The notes below the pieces were generated by a model. It saw nothing but the letters and a program-made list of their open reading frames with translations. It did not search any database and was not told the origin of the DNA. The translations under genes were made by a program, and so were the position numbers. From NCBI RefSeq assembly GCF_016446475.1, contig NZ_JAEHFP010000002.1, forward strand, positions 98,856 through 162,855: 64,000 nucleotides of DNA, written 5' to 3'. The stretch's first letter is position 1. Each line of letters starts with the position of its first letter. Shown here one piece after another: positions 33,648 through 41,399 of this stretch. Source of the DNA: Paracoccus binzhouensis (GTDB taxonomy: Bacteria; Pseudomonadota; Alphaproteobacteria; Rhodobacterales; Rhodobacteraceae).

Positions 33648-35017
33648 GCGGCGGTCTTGCGCTTTCGCGCGGGTTCGGGGGCGTCCGTGTTCGGCGCATC
33701 TGCCGTGGGGGCGGCATCGTCGCCCAGCCGCTCGGCCCTCACCTGCGCGAAGGTCCGACCGTCACCGTCGAGGATGGCATCGCGGCCGGTATCGCCCTGC
33801 CAGCGTTCGACGGCGACATCGACATAGGCCGGGCTGATTTCCATCGCGAAGACGCGCCGCCCGTTGGCCTCGCCCGCCATGATCTGTGACCCGGAGCCCG
33901 AGAACGGCTCGTAGCAGAGGCCGCCCCGCGCCACATGCTGGCGCATCGGGATCCCGAACGCGTCCAGCGGTTTCGGGGTCGGGTGATCGGGGCGCTCGTC
34001 CTTAGCGAAGGACGGCATCTCCCAGGTCGATGGCAACGTCTGCTCGGCCACCTTCGGCGGGCGGTTCGGGCGGCGCCAGCCCATGAAGCAGGGCTCGTGT
34101 TTCCAGAGGTAATGGGAGCGGGTCAGAACCCCGCGGTCCTTCACCCAGATGATCTGCTGATGAACGAAGGCCCCGGCTTTCTCCCAGCAGGCCTCGAGCA
34201 TCGCCTGACGGCGCGAGGCATGCCAGCAGTACCAGGCGGCGTCCTCGGTGATCGCCTCGGCGACAGCGGCGGCGATGAACCCGTCATAGAGTTCCGCGCC
34301 CTGGCTGCTATCGTCCCAAGTCACGCCATAGGACTGCGACCAGTCTTTGTTCCGGGTCGGGTGGTTCGAGCCATCATAGTCGACCAGATATGGCGGGTCG
34401 GTGGCGAACAAGATGGCGCGCTCGCCATTCATCAGGCGGCGGACATCGTCATGGGAAGTGCTGTCGCCGCAGAGCAGCCGATGGTCGCCGAGGATCCAGA
34501 GATCGTCGGTGCGCGAGATCGGATTGCGTGGCGGTTCGGGGATCGTCACCGGCGGCACCGAGCCACCGTTGCCGCCCTGATCGTCATCCTCGCCCTCGGG
34601 CACGAAGGCCAGCAGCTTGTCCAATTCGCCGTCGGAAAAACCGACCAGCGACAGGTCATAGTCCTCGGCCAACAGGTCTTGAAGCTCTGCGGCAAGAAGG
34701 GCCTCGTCCCACGGCGATTCCGCAAGCCGGTTATCCGCCAGACGATAGGCCCGACGCTGTGCCTCGGTCAGATGCCCGAGCACGATCACCGGGGCCTCGC
34801 TCAGCCCAAGCTGCGTCGCGGCCAGCACCCGGCCATGGCCCGCGATCAGTTCTCCGTCCTCGCCGACGAGGCACGGCACGGTCCAGCCGAACTCGGCCAT
34901 GCTGGCAGCGAGCTTTGCGACCTGATCGGCGCCGTGCAGCTTCGCGTTCTTCGCATAGGGCTGCAGGCGCGACAGCGGCCAGGTCTCGATCCGCTCTGGG
35001 GCAAAGCTCAGCGTCAT
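33644..35017 (-). CDS. ParB-domain N4/N6 DNA methyltransferase
   Basis: A 457-residue protein with an N-terminal ParB/Srx-like domain (~10-110: LQPYAKNAKLHGADQVAKLA, ELIAGHGRVLAATQLG) and a C-terminal beta-class methyltransferase: motif IV TDPPYLVDYDG, CWHASRRQAMLEA, and motif I EPFSGSGSQIMAGE. The DPPY motif indicates adenine-N6 or cytosine-N4 methylation. Such fusions are common in prophages and likely protect phage DNA. It precedes the C5 methyltransferase with an almost abutting junction, so two different modifications may be made from one operon. Confidence 0.87.
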   Translation of the reverse strand: MTLSFAPERIETWPLSRLQPYAKNAKLHGADQVAKLAASMAEFGWTVPCLVGEDGELIAGHGRVLAATQLGLSEAPVIVLGHLTEAQRRAYRLADNRLAESPWDEALLAAELQDLLAEDYDLSLVGFSDGELDKLLAFVPEGEDDDQGGNGGSVPPVTIPEPPRNPISRTDDLWILGDHRLLCGDSTSHDDVRRLMNGERAILFATDPPYLVDYDGSNHPTRNKDWSQSYGVTWDDSSQGAELYDGFIAAAVAEAITEDAAWYCWHASRRQAMLEACWEKAGAFVHQQIIWVKDRGVLTRSHYLWKHEPCFMGWRRPNRPPKVAEQTLPSTWEMPSFAKDERPDHPTPKPLDAFGIPMRQHVARGGLCYEPFSGSGSQIMAGEANGRRVFAMEISPAYVDVAVERWQGDTGRDAILDGDGRTFAQVRAERLGDDAAPTADAPNTDAPEPARKRKTAA

Positions 35018-35449
35018 GGGGGTGGGTTCGCCTCGAATGGGGGTGGATACCCTGGACTCCGGAAGCCAGCGGCCTGCCTGGACGCCATGAAGGGTCCAGT
35101 GGCCACGGTGGAATCCGGGTCCATGGGTTTGATTTCTTGTGGTTTTCAGCGTTGCGCGGGTGGACGCCTGACGGGGCGGCTTCCCAAAAAAACGGCCCTG
35201 TCACTGGCGATGCGCCGCGCTTCGCCCGCCAGCATACGAATATCGCCAGGAAGGAACCAAGATATCAAAGGCTTGGCAGTTCGGACCCCGACTGGTTCCC
35301 TCGCTGGACCCCGGAAGCCAGTGACGCGGCCTCTGCCTGCGCGCTCCTCTCCCGAGTATATTGAATCTGTAGCGCCCTGGACGCGATCTGTCTTGGCGTC
35401 TGGTGTCTCGCTTGAAAGTGTCTCGCCCACGCGACGGCTATTGACAGGT
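35018..35449. other. Gene-free stretch between methyltransferase and DUF6362 genes
   Basis: 432 bases without a supported gene in an otherwise tightly packed cluster. A near-repeat is visible: a GGAAGCCAG-containing block around 35050-35085 recurs around 35305-35345 with changes. A minus-strand frame (35146-35430) is open but has no recognisable motif. It may hold the promoter of the methyltransferase pair or the remains of a lost gene. Confidence 0.35.
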
Positions 35450-35875
35450 TCAGTGCGTCACCTTCGCCACCACGAAATCCATAGACCGCTTCGACGGCAC
35501 TCGCTTGCCGTTCAGACGCCAGACGATGACGGCGATGCCATACTGCCAGCGCCTGTTGGCGGTGGCGCGGCTGATGCCCAGTTCCCAGCAGATCGGCTTC
35601 CATGGCTTGCGGTTCGCCCGGAGCCACACAAGGCGCGCGTCGGCCGGGTCCAGCCAGCGCAGCCACAGCAGCGCGTCGTCGGCTTGGGTGATGTCGCGCG
35701 GGCCTGGCTTCGGCCGTCGCATCCGGGCTTCCTGACCGACCTGATCGGCGAAGCTGTGGAAATACTCGGGCCAAGCGTTGAAGTAGCCCTGCGGCTTGAC
35801 CTCGGGCAGCGACCGGAAAACATCGGCTGCGCTCTCAAGGCGCGCTTCGACCATAGCCGGGGTCCAATCACCCAT
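35450..35875 (-). CDS. DUF6362 protein
   Basis: A 141-residue protein with the DUF6362 pattern WTPAMVEARLESAADVFRSL, QGYFNAWPEYFHSFADQVGQ, DALLWLRWLDPADARLVWLR and WELGISRATANRRWQYGIAV. The last part is a helix-turn-helix, so it probably binds DNA and may control late genes or packaging. The ATG at 35875 overlaps the upstream gene by 8 bases; the frame is open further upstream without likeness to the family. Confidence 0.75.
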   Translation of the reverse strand: MGDWTPAMVEARLESAADVFRSLPEVKPQGYFNAWPEYFHSFADQVGQEARMRRPKPGPRDITQADDALLWLRWLDPADARLVWLRANRKPWKPICWELGISRATANRRWQYGIAVIVWRLNGKRVPSKRSMDFVVAKVTH

Positions 35876-36068
35876 TGGCCACCTCCCTTGGCTCGATACG
35901 CGGGCCGTAGAGTTTTTCGCCCAGCTGGCGGACCAGTTCCTGCTCCGGCCAGGTGAGACGCGGGTCGTCGATGGACACGGCCAGTAGCCCATGGTCATGC
36001 CAGCCGTCCTGCTTGACGCGATCTGGATCACGGCGCGTGCCACCATAGCCTCGGGGATACCACCTCAC
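35868..36068 (-). CDS. Small conserved prophage protein
   Basis: A 66-residue protein (YPRGYGGTRRDPDRVKQDGW, then VSIDDPRLTWPEQELVRQLG and EKLYGPR). No known domain. The start is a GTG at 36068 that overlaps the stop of the RuvC-like gene (GTGA), the coupling typical here. It overlaps the next gene by eight bases. The function is unknown. Confidence 0.6.
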   Translation of the reverse strand: MRWYPRGYGGTRRDPDRVKQDGWHDHGLLAVSIDDPRLTWPEQELVRQLGEKLYGPRIEPREVANG

Positions 36069-36586
36069 GCAACACCCCCGTTCGTTTCGATCGCCCAATG
36101 CAGGATGGCGATGGCATCCGCCTCGTTGTCATCGGCGGGGCTGAACCCGCGCGCCCGCGTGGCCGCAATCATCGCCTCCTTGTCGGCGTTGCCCTTGCCG
36201 GTGGCGTGGCGCTTGATCGTCCCAACCGGAACGCCCTCATAGGGGATGCCGCGGAGTTCAGCCCATGCCGTGAGCGTAGCCATCAGCCCGCCATAGACAT
36301 GGGCAGCGTCCGTGCCGACATGGCGGCGGACTTCCTCGAACCAGATCGCGGCGATTGGGCCTGATAGCCGGTCGATCTCGGTCAGCCAGTTGGTGAAGCG
36401 CAGGTAGCGCATGCCACCGCCGTCGAAACGTCCGGGGCGAAATGACGTCGTGCCGGAGGTGATCAGGCCGTCATGGCTGCGCAAAGCCCAACCTGTCGTC
36501 GTCCCGAGGTCGAGGGCAAGGATGCAGGAGATGAAAATGCGCCCCTGCTCGGGGCGGACTTCCTGCGCGGAGATCTGTGTGTTCAT
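36065..36586 (-). CDS. RuvC-like Holliday junction resolvase
   Basis: A 173-residue RNase H-fold nuclease. Acidic active-site motifs are ILALDLGTTTGWAL (first Asp), WFEEVRRHVG (Glu), and DDNEADAIAILHWA (final Asp pair), with the basic VGTIKRHATGKGNADKEAM between. Phage RuvC-like enzymes resolve branched DNA before packaging. It is the first gene of the minus-strand run that starts at the iterated-motif region. Confidence 0.82.
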   Translation of the reverse strand: MNTQISAQEVRPEQGRIFISCILALDLGTTTGWALRSHDGLITSGTTSFRPGRFDGGGMRYLRFTNWLTEIDRLSGPIAAIWFEEVRRHVGTDAAHVYGGLMATLTAWAELRGIPYEGVPVGTIKRHATGKGNADKEAMIAATRARGFSPADDNEADAIAILHWAIETNGGVA

Positions 36587-37092
36587 CGTGAAGGCTCACA
36601 AACTGTGGGCCTTCGGCTTCGGTCGCGGTCAGATTTAGCATGCACCGAGTCTGCCCCAAAGCGAAAACGACGGCGCGCCGTTTAAGGGAAACAACCGGCG
36701 CTGTTTGGTCCCCGTCCCAACCTCTGGACCCTCAAACCCAAGGATCAATAGGGTTGGGTCACACCTTTATCATTCCAATTCAATGAGTTGATGGAGTGGC
36801 GCCCCAACCGCTGTGTCCCCAACGGGTGGTCAACTCCTTTTACATGGAATCGTATGGCCCCGACGATTTTCATCGTTCCACATGAATAGTCATCAATAGG
36901 TTGGGGAAACAGCATAAGGTTGGGGACACCGTTGTTTCTGCAGGCTTTCTTGTGTCCCCAACGCGAGATGGAAGTTGGGGCAGCGTTGGGTCTACTGCGA
37001 AGGTTGGGACGATTGGGGACAAGGGATGTCTTGACCATGCCCGTTTTTTTGACCTACAAGTAGGGAGAAAAAACGGGCATGAGGAATCGAGC
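36587..37092. promoter_or_regulatory. Divergent regulatory region with iterated GTTGGGGACA motif
   Basis: 506 bases without a gene between the minus-strand RuvC-like operon and the plus-strand regulator pair. About ten copies of GTTGGGGACA or a close variant occur in both orientations: around 36707-36722, 36751-36765, 36802-36809, 36814-36823, 36899-36911, 36918-36930, 36951-36962, 36974-36983, 36984-36991 and 37001-37021. Such a field suggests cooperative binding of a repressor, or a replication or partition site. The local sequence is richer in A/T than the flanks. Confidence 0.6.
37037..37080. promoter_or_regulatory. Long palindrome over the regulator promoter, candidate operator
   Basis: ATGCCCGTTTTTT (37037-37049) and its exact complement AAAAAACGGGCAT (37068-37080) flank an inner CCTA-CAAG-TAGG dyad. 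TTGACC boxes at 37031-37036 and 37049-37054 and TACAAG at 37055-37060 form possible promoters for the gene at 37093; the first box has an 18-base spacer to TACAAG. A protein bound here would block transcription, so autoregulation by the downstream XRE protein is likely but unproven. Confidence 0.55.
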
Positions 37093-37713
37093 ATGGCAGG
37101 ATGGGTTGAAACGAAGATACTGGGTGAGCCTTGGGATGTGGACCGTCGCATCGCCGAGATGGGATTGTCGATGGAGGGTTTGATCAACTCGGTCCGCGCG
37201 GCTCGCACTGCGAGTGGAAACGCGACGGCGCTGCATCCTTCGAACGCGGCAGGCACCTTTGGCTATCACGAGGGTGTCGCATCTCTCCGCCAGGAGTTCA
37301 TTGGCGACGAATGGGTCATCGACCGGAAAGACGGGGTCGAGACCATCCGCAACGACCAGAAAGGGCTGAAGATCGGGTTCTGCAACGTCGATCGCGCCTG
37401 TGGCGACAAGGCGCCGAAGCCGCGCTCGGACAAGGGTGCGGCGTCCGAACGTGCCTGCGGCCCGATGCTTTTCGATCCGGAAGAACTTCGTTTCTTCGTC
37501 CGTGACGATGCCGTGGGGCTCGCGTTTTATTACCTCATGGTCGACGATATGGGACGGGCCGAACTCACTCGGCCCAAGATTTCGGGCAAGACCTTCGAAG
37601 GCGCAGTGGAGCGCATCTTCCTGCTTCCCGAAGGCGACGAAGAAGACATGCTCCTGAATCTCGACGACGACGGCATCGCGGAGGAATTCGAGCCCAAGAT
37701 CGTGCGCAAGTAG
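37093..37713 (+). CDS. Unknown protein paired with the XRE-ImmA/IrrE regulator
   Basis: A 206-residue soluble protein without a domain I recognise. It has an N-terminal segment VETKILGEPWDVDRRIAEMG, a middle part with NVDRACGDKAPKPRSDKGAA and a C-terminus with EDMLLNLDDDGIAEEFEPKI. The ATG at 37093 has GAGGA seven bases upstream; the frame upstream runs through the repeat field and is not coding. It ends seven bases before the XRE-metallopeptidase gene, so the two are surely co-transcribed. It may be the partner or substrate of that peptidase. Confidence 0.65.
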   Translation: MAGWVETKILGEPWDVDRRIAEMGLSMEGLINSVRAARTASGNATALHPSNAAGTFGYHEGVASLRQEFIGDEWVIDRKDGVETIRNDQKGLKIGFCNVDRACGDKAPKPRSDKGAASERACGPMLFDPEELRFFVRDDAVGLAFYYLMVDDMGRAELTRPKISGKTFEGAVERIFLLPEGDEEDMLLNLDDDGIAEEFEPKIVRK

Positions 37714-37720
37714 GCGTCAC

Positions 37721-38791
37721 ATGTTTGAAGAATCACGATTGAAATTGGCTCGTGCGCGGCGCGGGCTAACGGCGAAAGCGCTTGCCGAACAGGCTGGCGT
37801 TAGCGTCGACACCATCAAACGTCTCGAGCAGGGCCGGAACGAGCCTGAGCCGCATACGGTGGGGAAGCTGGCAGAGGCGCTTGGATACCCGGAAGAATTC
37901 TTCTTCGGACCCAAGGTGGATGCCGTCGATCCCGGTGCTGTCAGTTTCCGCTCATTCTCGAAGATGACGGCCAAGGAGCGCGATGCCTCTCTTGGCGCCG
38001 GATCGGTGGGACTCATGCTGAGCGGATGGGTCGAGGAGCGATTTGGCTTGCCGGAGCCCGATCTGATCGATCTGTCGTACGAAAGCGACCCTGAGGTGGC
38101 AGCGTCGCACATGCGGCAGCAGTGGGCGCTTGGGCAGCAACCCATCTCTGACCTGATGGCGCTTTTGGAAGTCAAAGGAATTCGGCTGTTTTCGCTTACC
38201 GAGAACACCGCGTCGGTCAACGCCTTCTCTTTCTGGCGCGGCGGCAAGCCGTACATGTTCCTGAACAACTTCAAGACCGCCGAAAGCAGTCGTTTCGATG
38301 CCGCACATGAACTGGCTCACCTCGTCATGCACAAGCATGGCGACCCAAAGAAGGGACGAAATGTCGAGCGTGAGGCAAACGCCTTTGCTTCGGCGTTCCT
38401 GATGCCCGCCGAAGATGTCATAGCCCGCATTCCGAGGCGGGTCACAACGGATACCGTCATTCGCGCCAAAGCCCGATGGCGTGTTTCGGCAATGGCGATG
38501 GCCTATCGTCTTCATCAGCTGAAGCGACTTTCGGAGTGGCAATACAAGTCGATCTGCATCGACCTGACGAAGCGCGGCTACCGCACCGGTGAACCGAACG
38601 GCATCGGTCGCGAGAAATCAAAGGTCTGGCGCCAGGTGCTTACGATGCTTTGGCAGGAGCGCGTAACCAAGGCTGACATTGCGCGAGAACTCGGCCTCCC
38701 GCTCGGAGAAGTAGAGGGGCTTATCTGGAGCTTGACCGCCGATGATGGCGGGGGTGAGCGGCAGGAAAGAGCGCCGCTGCGAGCCGTGTAG
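37721..38791 (+). CDS. XRE regulator with ImmA/IrrE metallopeptidase domain
   Basis: A 356-residue protein. Residues ~5-60 form an XRE helix-turn-helix (LARARRGLTAKALAEQAGVS, TIKRLEQGR). Residues ~140-260 form an ImmA/IrrE zinc peptidase, with HELAH (His196, Glu197, His200) and a downstream glutamate in EREANAFASAFLMP. The family includes ImmA of ICEBs1 and IrrE/DdrO-protease, which relieve repression by cutting a regulator. It probably controls the lysogenic switch or acts in a defence or antitoxin role with its upstream partner. Confidence 0.85.
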   Translation: MFEESRLKLARARRGLTAKALAEQAGVSVDTIKRLEQGRNEPEPHTVGKLAEALGYPEEFFFGPKVDAVDPGAVSFRSFSKMTAKERDASLGAGSVGLMLSGWVEERFGLPEPDLIDLSYESDPEVAASHMRQQWALGQQPISDLMALLEVKGIRLFSLTENTASVNAFSFWRGGKPYMFLNNFKTAESSRFDAAHELAHLVMHKHGDPKKGRNVEREANAFASAFLMPAEDVIARIPRRVTTDTVIRAKARWRVSAMAMAYRLHQLKRLSEWQYKSICIDLTKRGYRTGEPNGIGREKSKVWRQVLTMLWQERVTKADIARELGLPLGEVEGLIWSLTADDGGGERQERAPLRAV

Positions 38792-38825
38792 AAAGAGGGT
38801 ATCGGGATGCCCAGACGTGCGATGA

Positions 38826-41390
38826 CTACGTCTGGGCTTTCCGATACCGCCACTCCCGACCTGCCGCGCGCCCTCCCTCGTCGCGCCGCCTATATCGCTC
38901 CCAGCCGTTGGCTTTGAGATAGGCCGAAACACGCATCTGGTCGCCACGTGTCCAACGTCCGGGTTCGAGCCCGATCGCTTCATCGAGGATCTCGCCGACC
39001 GATACGTCGCTCAGTGGTTCCGGCCGCGGGACGCTTTCGGTGCGGGAATTGCCGTAGTCCGGGTAGCCGTCGGACACTGTGCGGACCTCGTGCGTCAGCC
39101 AATTCTCGATCAGATTGTCCCAAGCGTCGGATTGGTAGCGGCGCTCTTGTTCTCCATGAGCTTCGGCAAGCAGCGCCGGATCGTCGATCCACCAAATCGC
39201 GCCTTCGCGGAAACGGTGGACGGCTTCGGCCCAGAGTTGATCCCGATCGCGAGCGATTGCGGCGATGTCGATGCTTCCACAGCGTAGCGGCCAGAAGCGG
39301 CGGTTGCCGGTTTCATCGCGCAGATAGGTGTCGGGGTTCACGGTGCCCGCGAAGACGCACTGGCGCGGCACCTCGACGGTGTAACGGCCGTAGGGCGGAC
39401 GGAAGCGGTCGGTGGTGCGGGTCAGGAACGCCTTGATACGCGAGACTTCGGCGCGACCGATCGCATCGAGTTCAGCGATCTCCACGATCCAGACGCCCTG
39501 CATGTGAATGGCGGCGTCCTTGGACCCAAGCTCTGGCAGCTCGTCGGTGAACCATTCCTCGCCCGCCAGCACCTTGATTGCCGTCGATTTGCGCGCGCCC
39601 TGCGGCCCTTCGAGGATCAGCATATGATCGGCCTTCACGCCGGGCCGATAGATCCGGGCCACGGCCGAGATCAGCCAGAGTGCACCGATGGTGTGATGGA
39701 AGGCTGTCGGCGCGGCGCCGAGATAGGTGCTGGTCCAGGTCTCGATCCGGGGCGTGCTGTCCCATTTCAGGGTGTCGAGCCAGTCGCGAACCGGATGGAT
39801 GCGCATGTCGCGGGCCACCGCGCCGACACCACGGCCGACAACCATCGGGGCGACGTTCAGCCCGCGCAATTGCAACCACTCGGCGGTGCGCACATCGTCG
39901 GCATCGTCCCAGGGGCGCGGAAATCGGATGGCCGGATCATCCCATGGCAACGGCTGACGAACCACGATACCTTGCGCGAACTCGTCGAAGGCCAGGAGCC
40001 CGGCAAAGACCGGATCCGAGGACAGGGCGATGATCACATTGGCCTCGTTGCGCTCGGGCGTGCCGGACAGATCCTGGCACAGCCGCCCAAACCAGGCGGG
40101 ACGCGCAATCCTGCCCTGCGGATCGCCCGTCACATGCACGCGGCGGCGCAGTTCCGTCAATTGCTTGTCGAGGATCGACATGGAGATGCCGGTCGCAGTC
40201 TTGATCCGGGCGAGGATCTGGCGTTCGGGCAGCGGATCGAGCCGGGCAAGCGCAAGGCGGCCGAGAAGGCTGGAGAGCGCGGCGAGTTCGGGCGGGTTGG
40301 TCAGCGCCTCGGCGGCGGCAATCAGAGCGTCCGGATCGCCAGGTGCCGGAGCCGCCACTGTCGTCATGGCCTCAATACCGACCGGCTCGTCTGCCGAAAT
40401 ATCCCGGCGATAGTCGGCCGCACGCGCCCCGCGCATCAGATCGTCGTTGAAATCATCACCATGCAGCGGGACCACGATTTCGTTCGGAATGTCGGCCCGG
40501 TTCAGCCGATCCGACAGGGTCGCAGCGGCCTGACGACCTGCGTCGCCTGCATCGGCGTAGATCGTGACCCGTGTCGTGCCCGCCGGCCACTGAAACCGCG
40601 CGAAACCATCGGCAGAGAGCGCCGCCCAGACGGCGGTGCCGAACAGGGCATGCGCCGCTAGGGCGGTCTCGATGCCTTCGGCAATGCCGAGATGGCCGTC
40701 CGCAGGCATGGCGAACAGGCGCACGGCCGCATCCGCTACCGATCCCAGCATCTTCTTCCCGGCAGACGCCTTGGCGCTGCCGTCGTCGAGCAGGAAGGTC
40801 CGGTGAATACCCTGAGCGCGGGTGCCGTCTGCCAGGCGTGGCAATGCGATCAGGCCCGGCCAACCGCGTCGCGTGTCGAAATCCGGCAGATCGGGGTGGA
40901 ACAACAGATCCGGGCATCCCGGATCGGCAACGCCGCGGATGCGGAGGTAGGTTTCGCCGGGCGTGCCAGCGAGCGGCTGTGCGCCGTCGATCAGTCGCGC
41001 AATCTCGCCGGTATGATCGGGCTTCGCGCGTGGCGCATTTCGGGGCGCGGGATGATCCATCCCGGCAATCCGCGCCGCCTCGTCGAAGAGCGCGCCATCG
41101 CAGAGCCCGGTTGCCTGCGCGATCAGATCGATCGGCCCTGCGCTTTCGCCGGTGGCATAGTCGAAACCCCAGCCGGCATAGGGCCCGTCAAGGTGGATGG
41201 TACAAGACCCCTCCTTGCGCGGCGGGCGGCCGGACAGGTCGGCACAGCGCAAGGAACGACGGTCGCGCGCAAGCCGCGCCTCCGGAAAGATGCCGGGGAG
41301 CCAGTCGCCAGCGGTCGCCGCCAGCCGGTCCTTTACGGCCGCCAGATCGTGGCGTGCTTTCGGCGTGCCGACATCGTTGAGATCGATCAT
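38826..41390 (-). CDS. Toprim primase-VapE/helicase fusion
   Basis: An 854-residue replication protein. The N-terminal ~1-130 resembles a primase/zinc-binding region (DUF7146-like), the toprim domain lies at ~220-310 (GIAEGIETALAAH, YADAGDAGRQAA), and the C-terminal VapE-type ATPase at ~500-750 (LEGPQGARKSTAIKVLAG Walker A, VEIAELDAIGRAE Walker B, RPPYGRYTVEVPRQCVFAGT, NRRFWPLRCG). It would prime and unwind phage DNA. It is the last gene of the minus-strand replication operon, convergent with the regulator pair. Confidence 0.85.
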   Translation of the reverse strand: MIDLNDVGTPKARHDLAAVKDRLAATAGDWLPGIFPEARLARDRRSLRCADLSGRPPRKEGSCTIHLDGPYAGWGFDYATGESAGPIDLIAQATGLCDGALFDEAARIAGMDHPAPRNAPRAKPDHTGEIARLIDGAQPLAGTPGETYLRIRGVADPGCPDLLFHPDLPDFDTRRGWPGLIALPRLADGTRAQGIHRTFLLDDGSAKASAGKKMLGSVADAAVRLFAMPADGHLGIAEGIETALAAHALFGTAVWAALSADGFARFQWPAGTTRVTIYADAGDAGRQAAATLSDRLNRADIPNEIVVPLHGDDFNDDLMRGARAADYRRDISADEPVGIEAMTTVAAPAPGDPDALIAAAEALTNPPELAALSSLLGRLALARLDPLPERQILARIKTATGISMSILDKQLTELRRRVHVTGDPQGRIARPAWFGRLCQDLSGTPERNEANVIIALSSDPVFAGLLAFDEFAQGIVVRQPLPWDDPAIRFPRPWDDADDVRTAEWLQLRGLNVAPMVVGRGVGAVARDMRIHPVRDWLDTLKWDSTPRIETWTSTYLGAAPTAFHHTIGALWLISAVARIYRPGVKADHMLILEGPQGARKSTAIKVLAGEEWFTDELPELGSKDAAIHMQGVWIVEIAELDAIGRAEVSRIKAFLTRTTDRFRPPYGRYTVEVPRQCVFAGTVNPDTYLRDETGNRRFWPLRCGSIDIAAIARDRDQLWAEAVHRFREGAIWWIDDPALLAEAHGEQERRYQSDAWDNLIENWLTHEVRTVSDGYPDYGNSRTESVPRPEPLSDVSVGEILDEAIGLEPGRWTRGDQMRVSAYLKANGWERYRRRDEGGRAAGREWRYRKAQT

Positions 41391-41399
41391 CGCGCCCCC

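Noticed and set aside
35146..35430. Minus-strand open frame of 94 codons in the gap before the ParB-methyltransferase gene
   Set aside because: No recognisable motif or clear ribosome-binding site; it lies in a gap with degenerate repeats.
33935..35956. Plus-strand frame of 673 codons over the ParB-methyltransferase gene
   Set aside because: Antisense shadow; the minus strand carries DPPY and ParB motifs.
36700..37021. CRISPR array in the repeat field
   Set aside because: The repeats are only about ten bases long, occur in both orientations and have irregular spacing; no cas gene is nearby.
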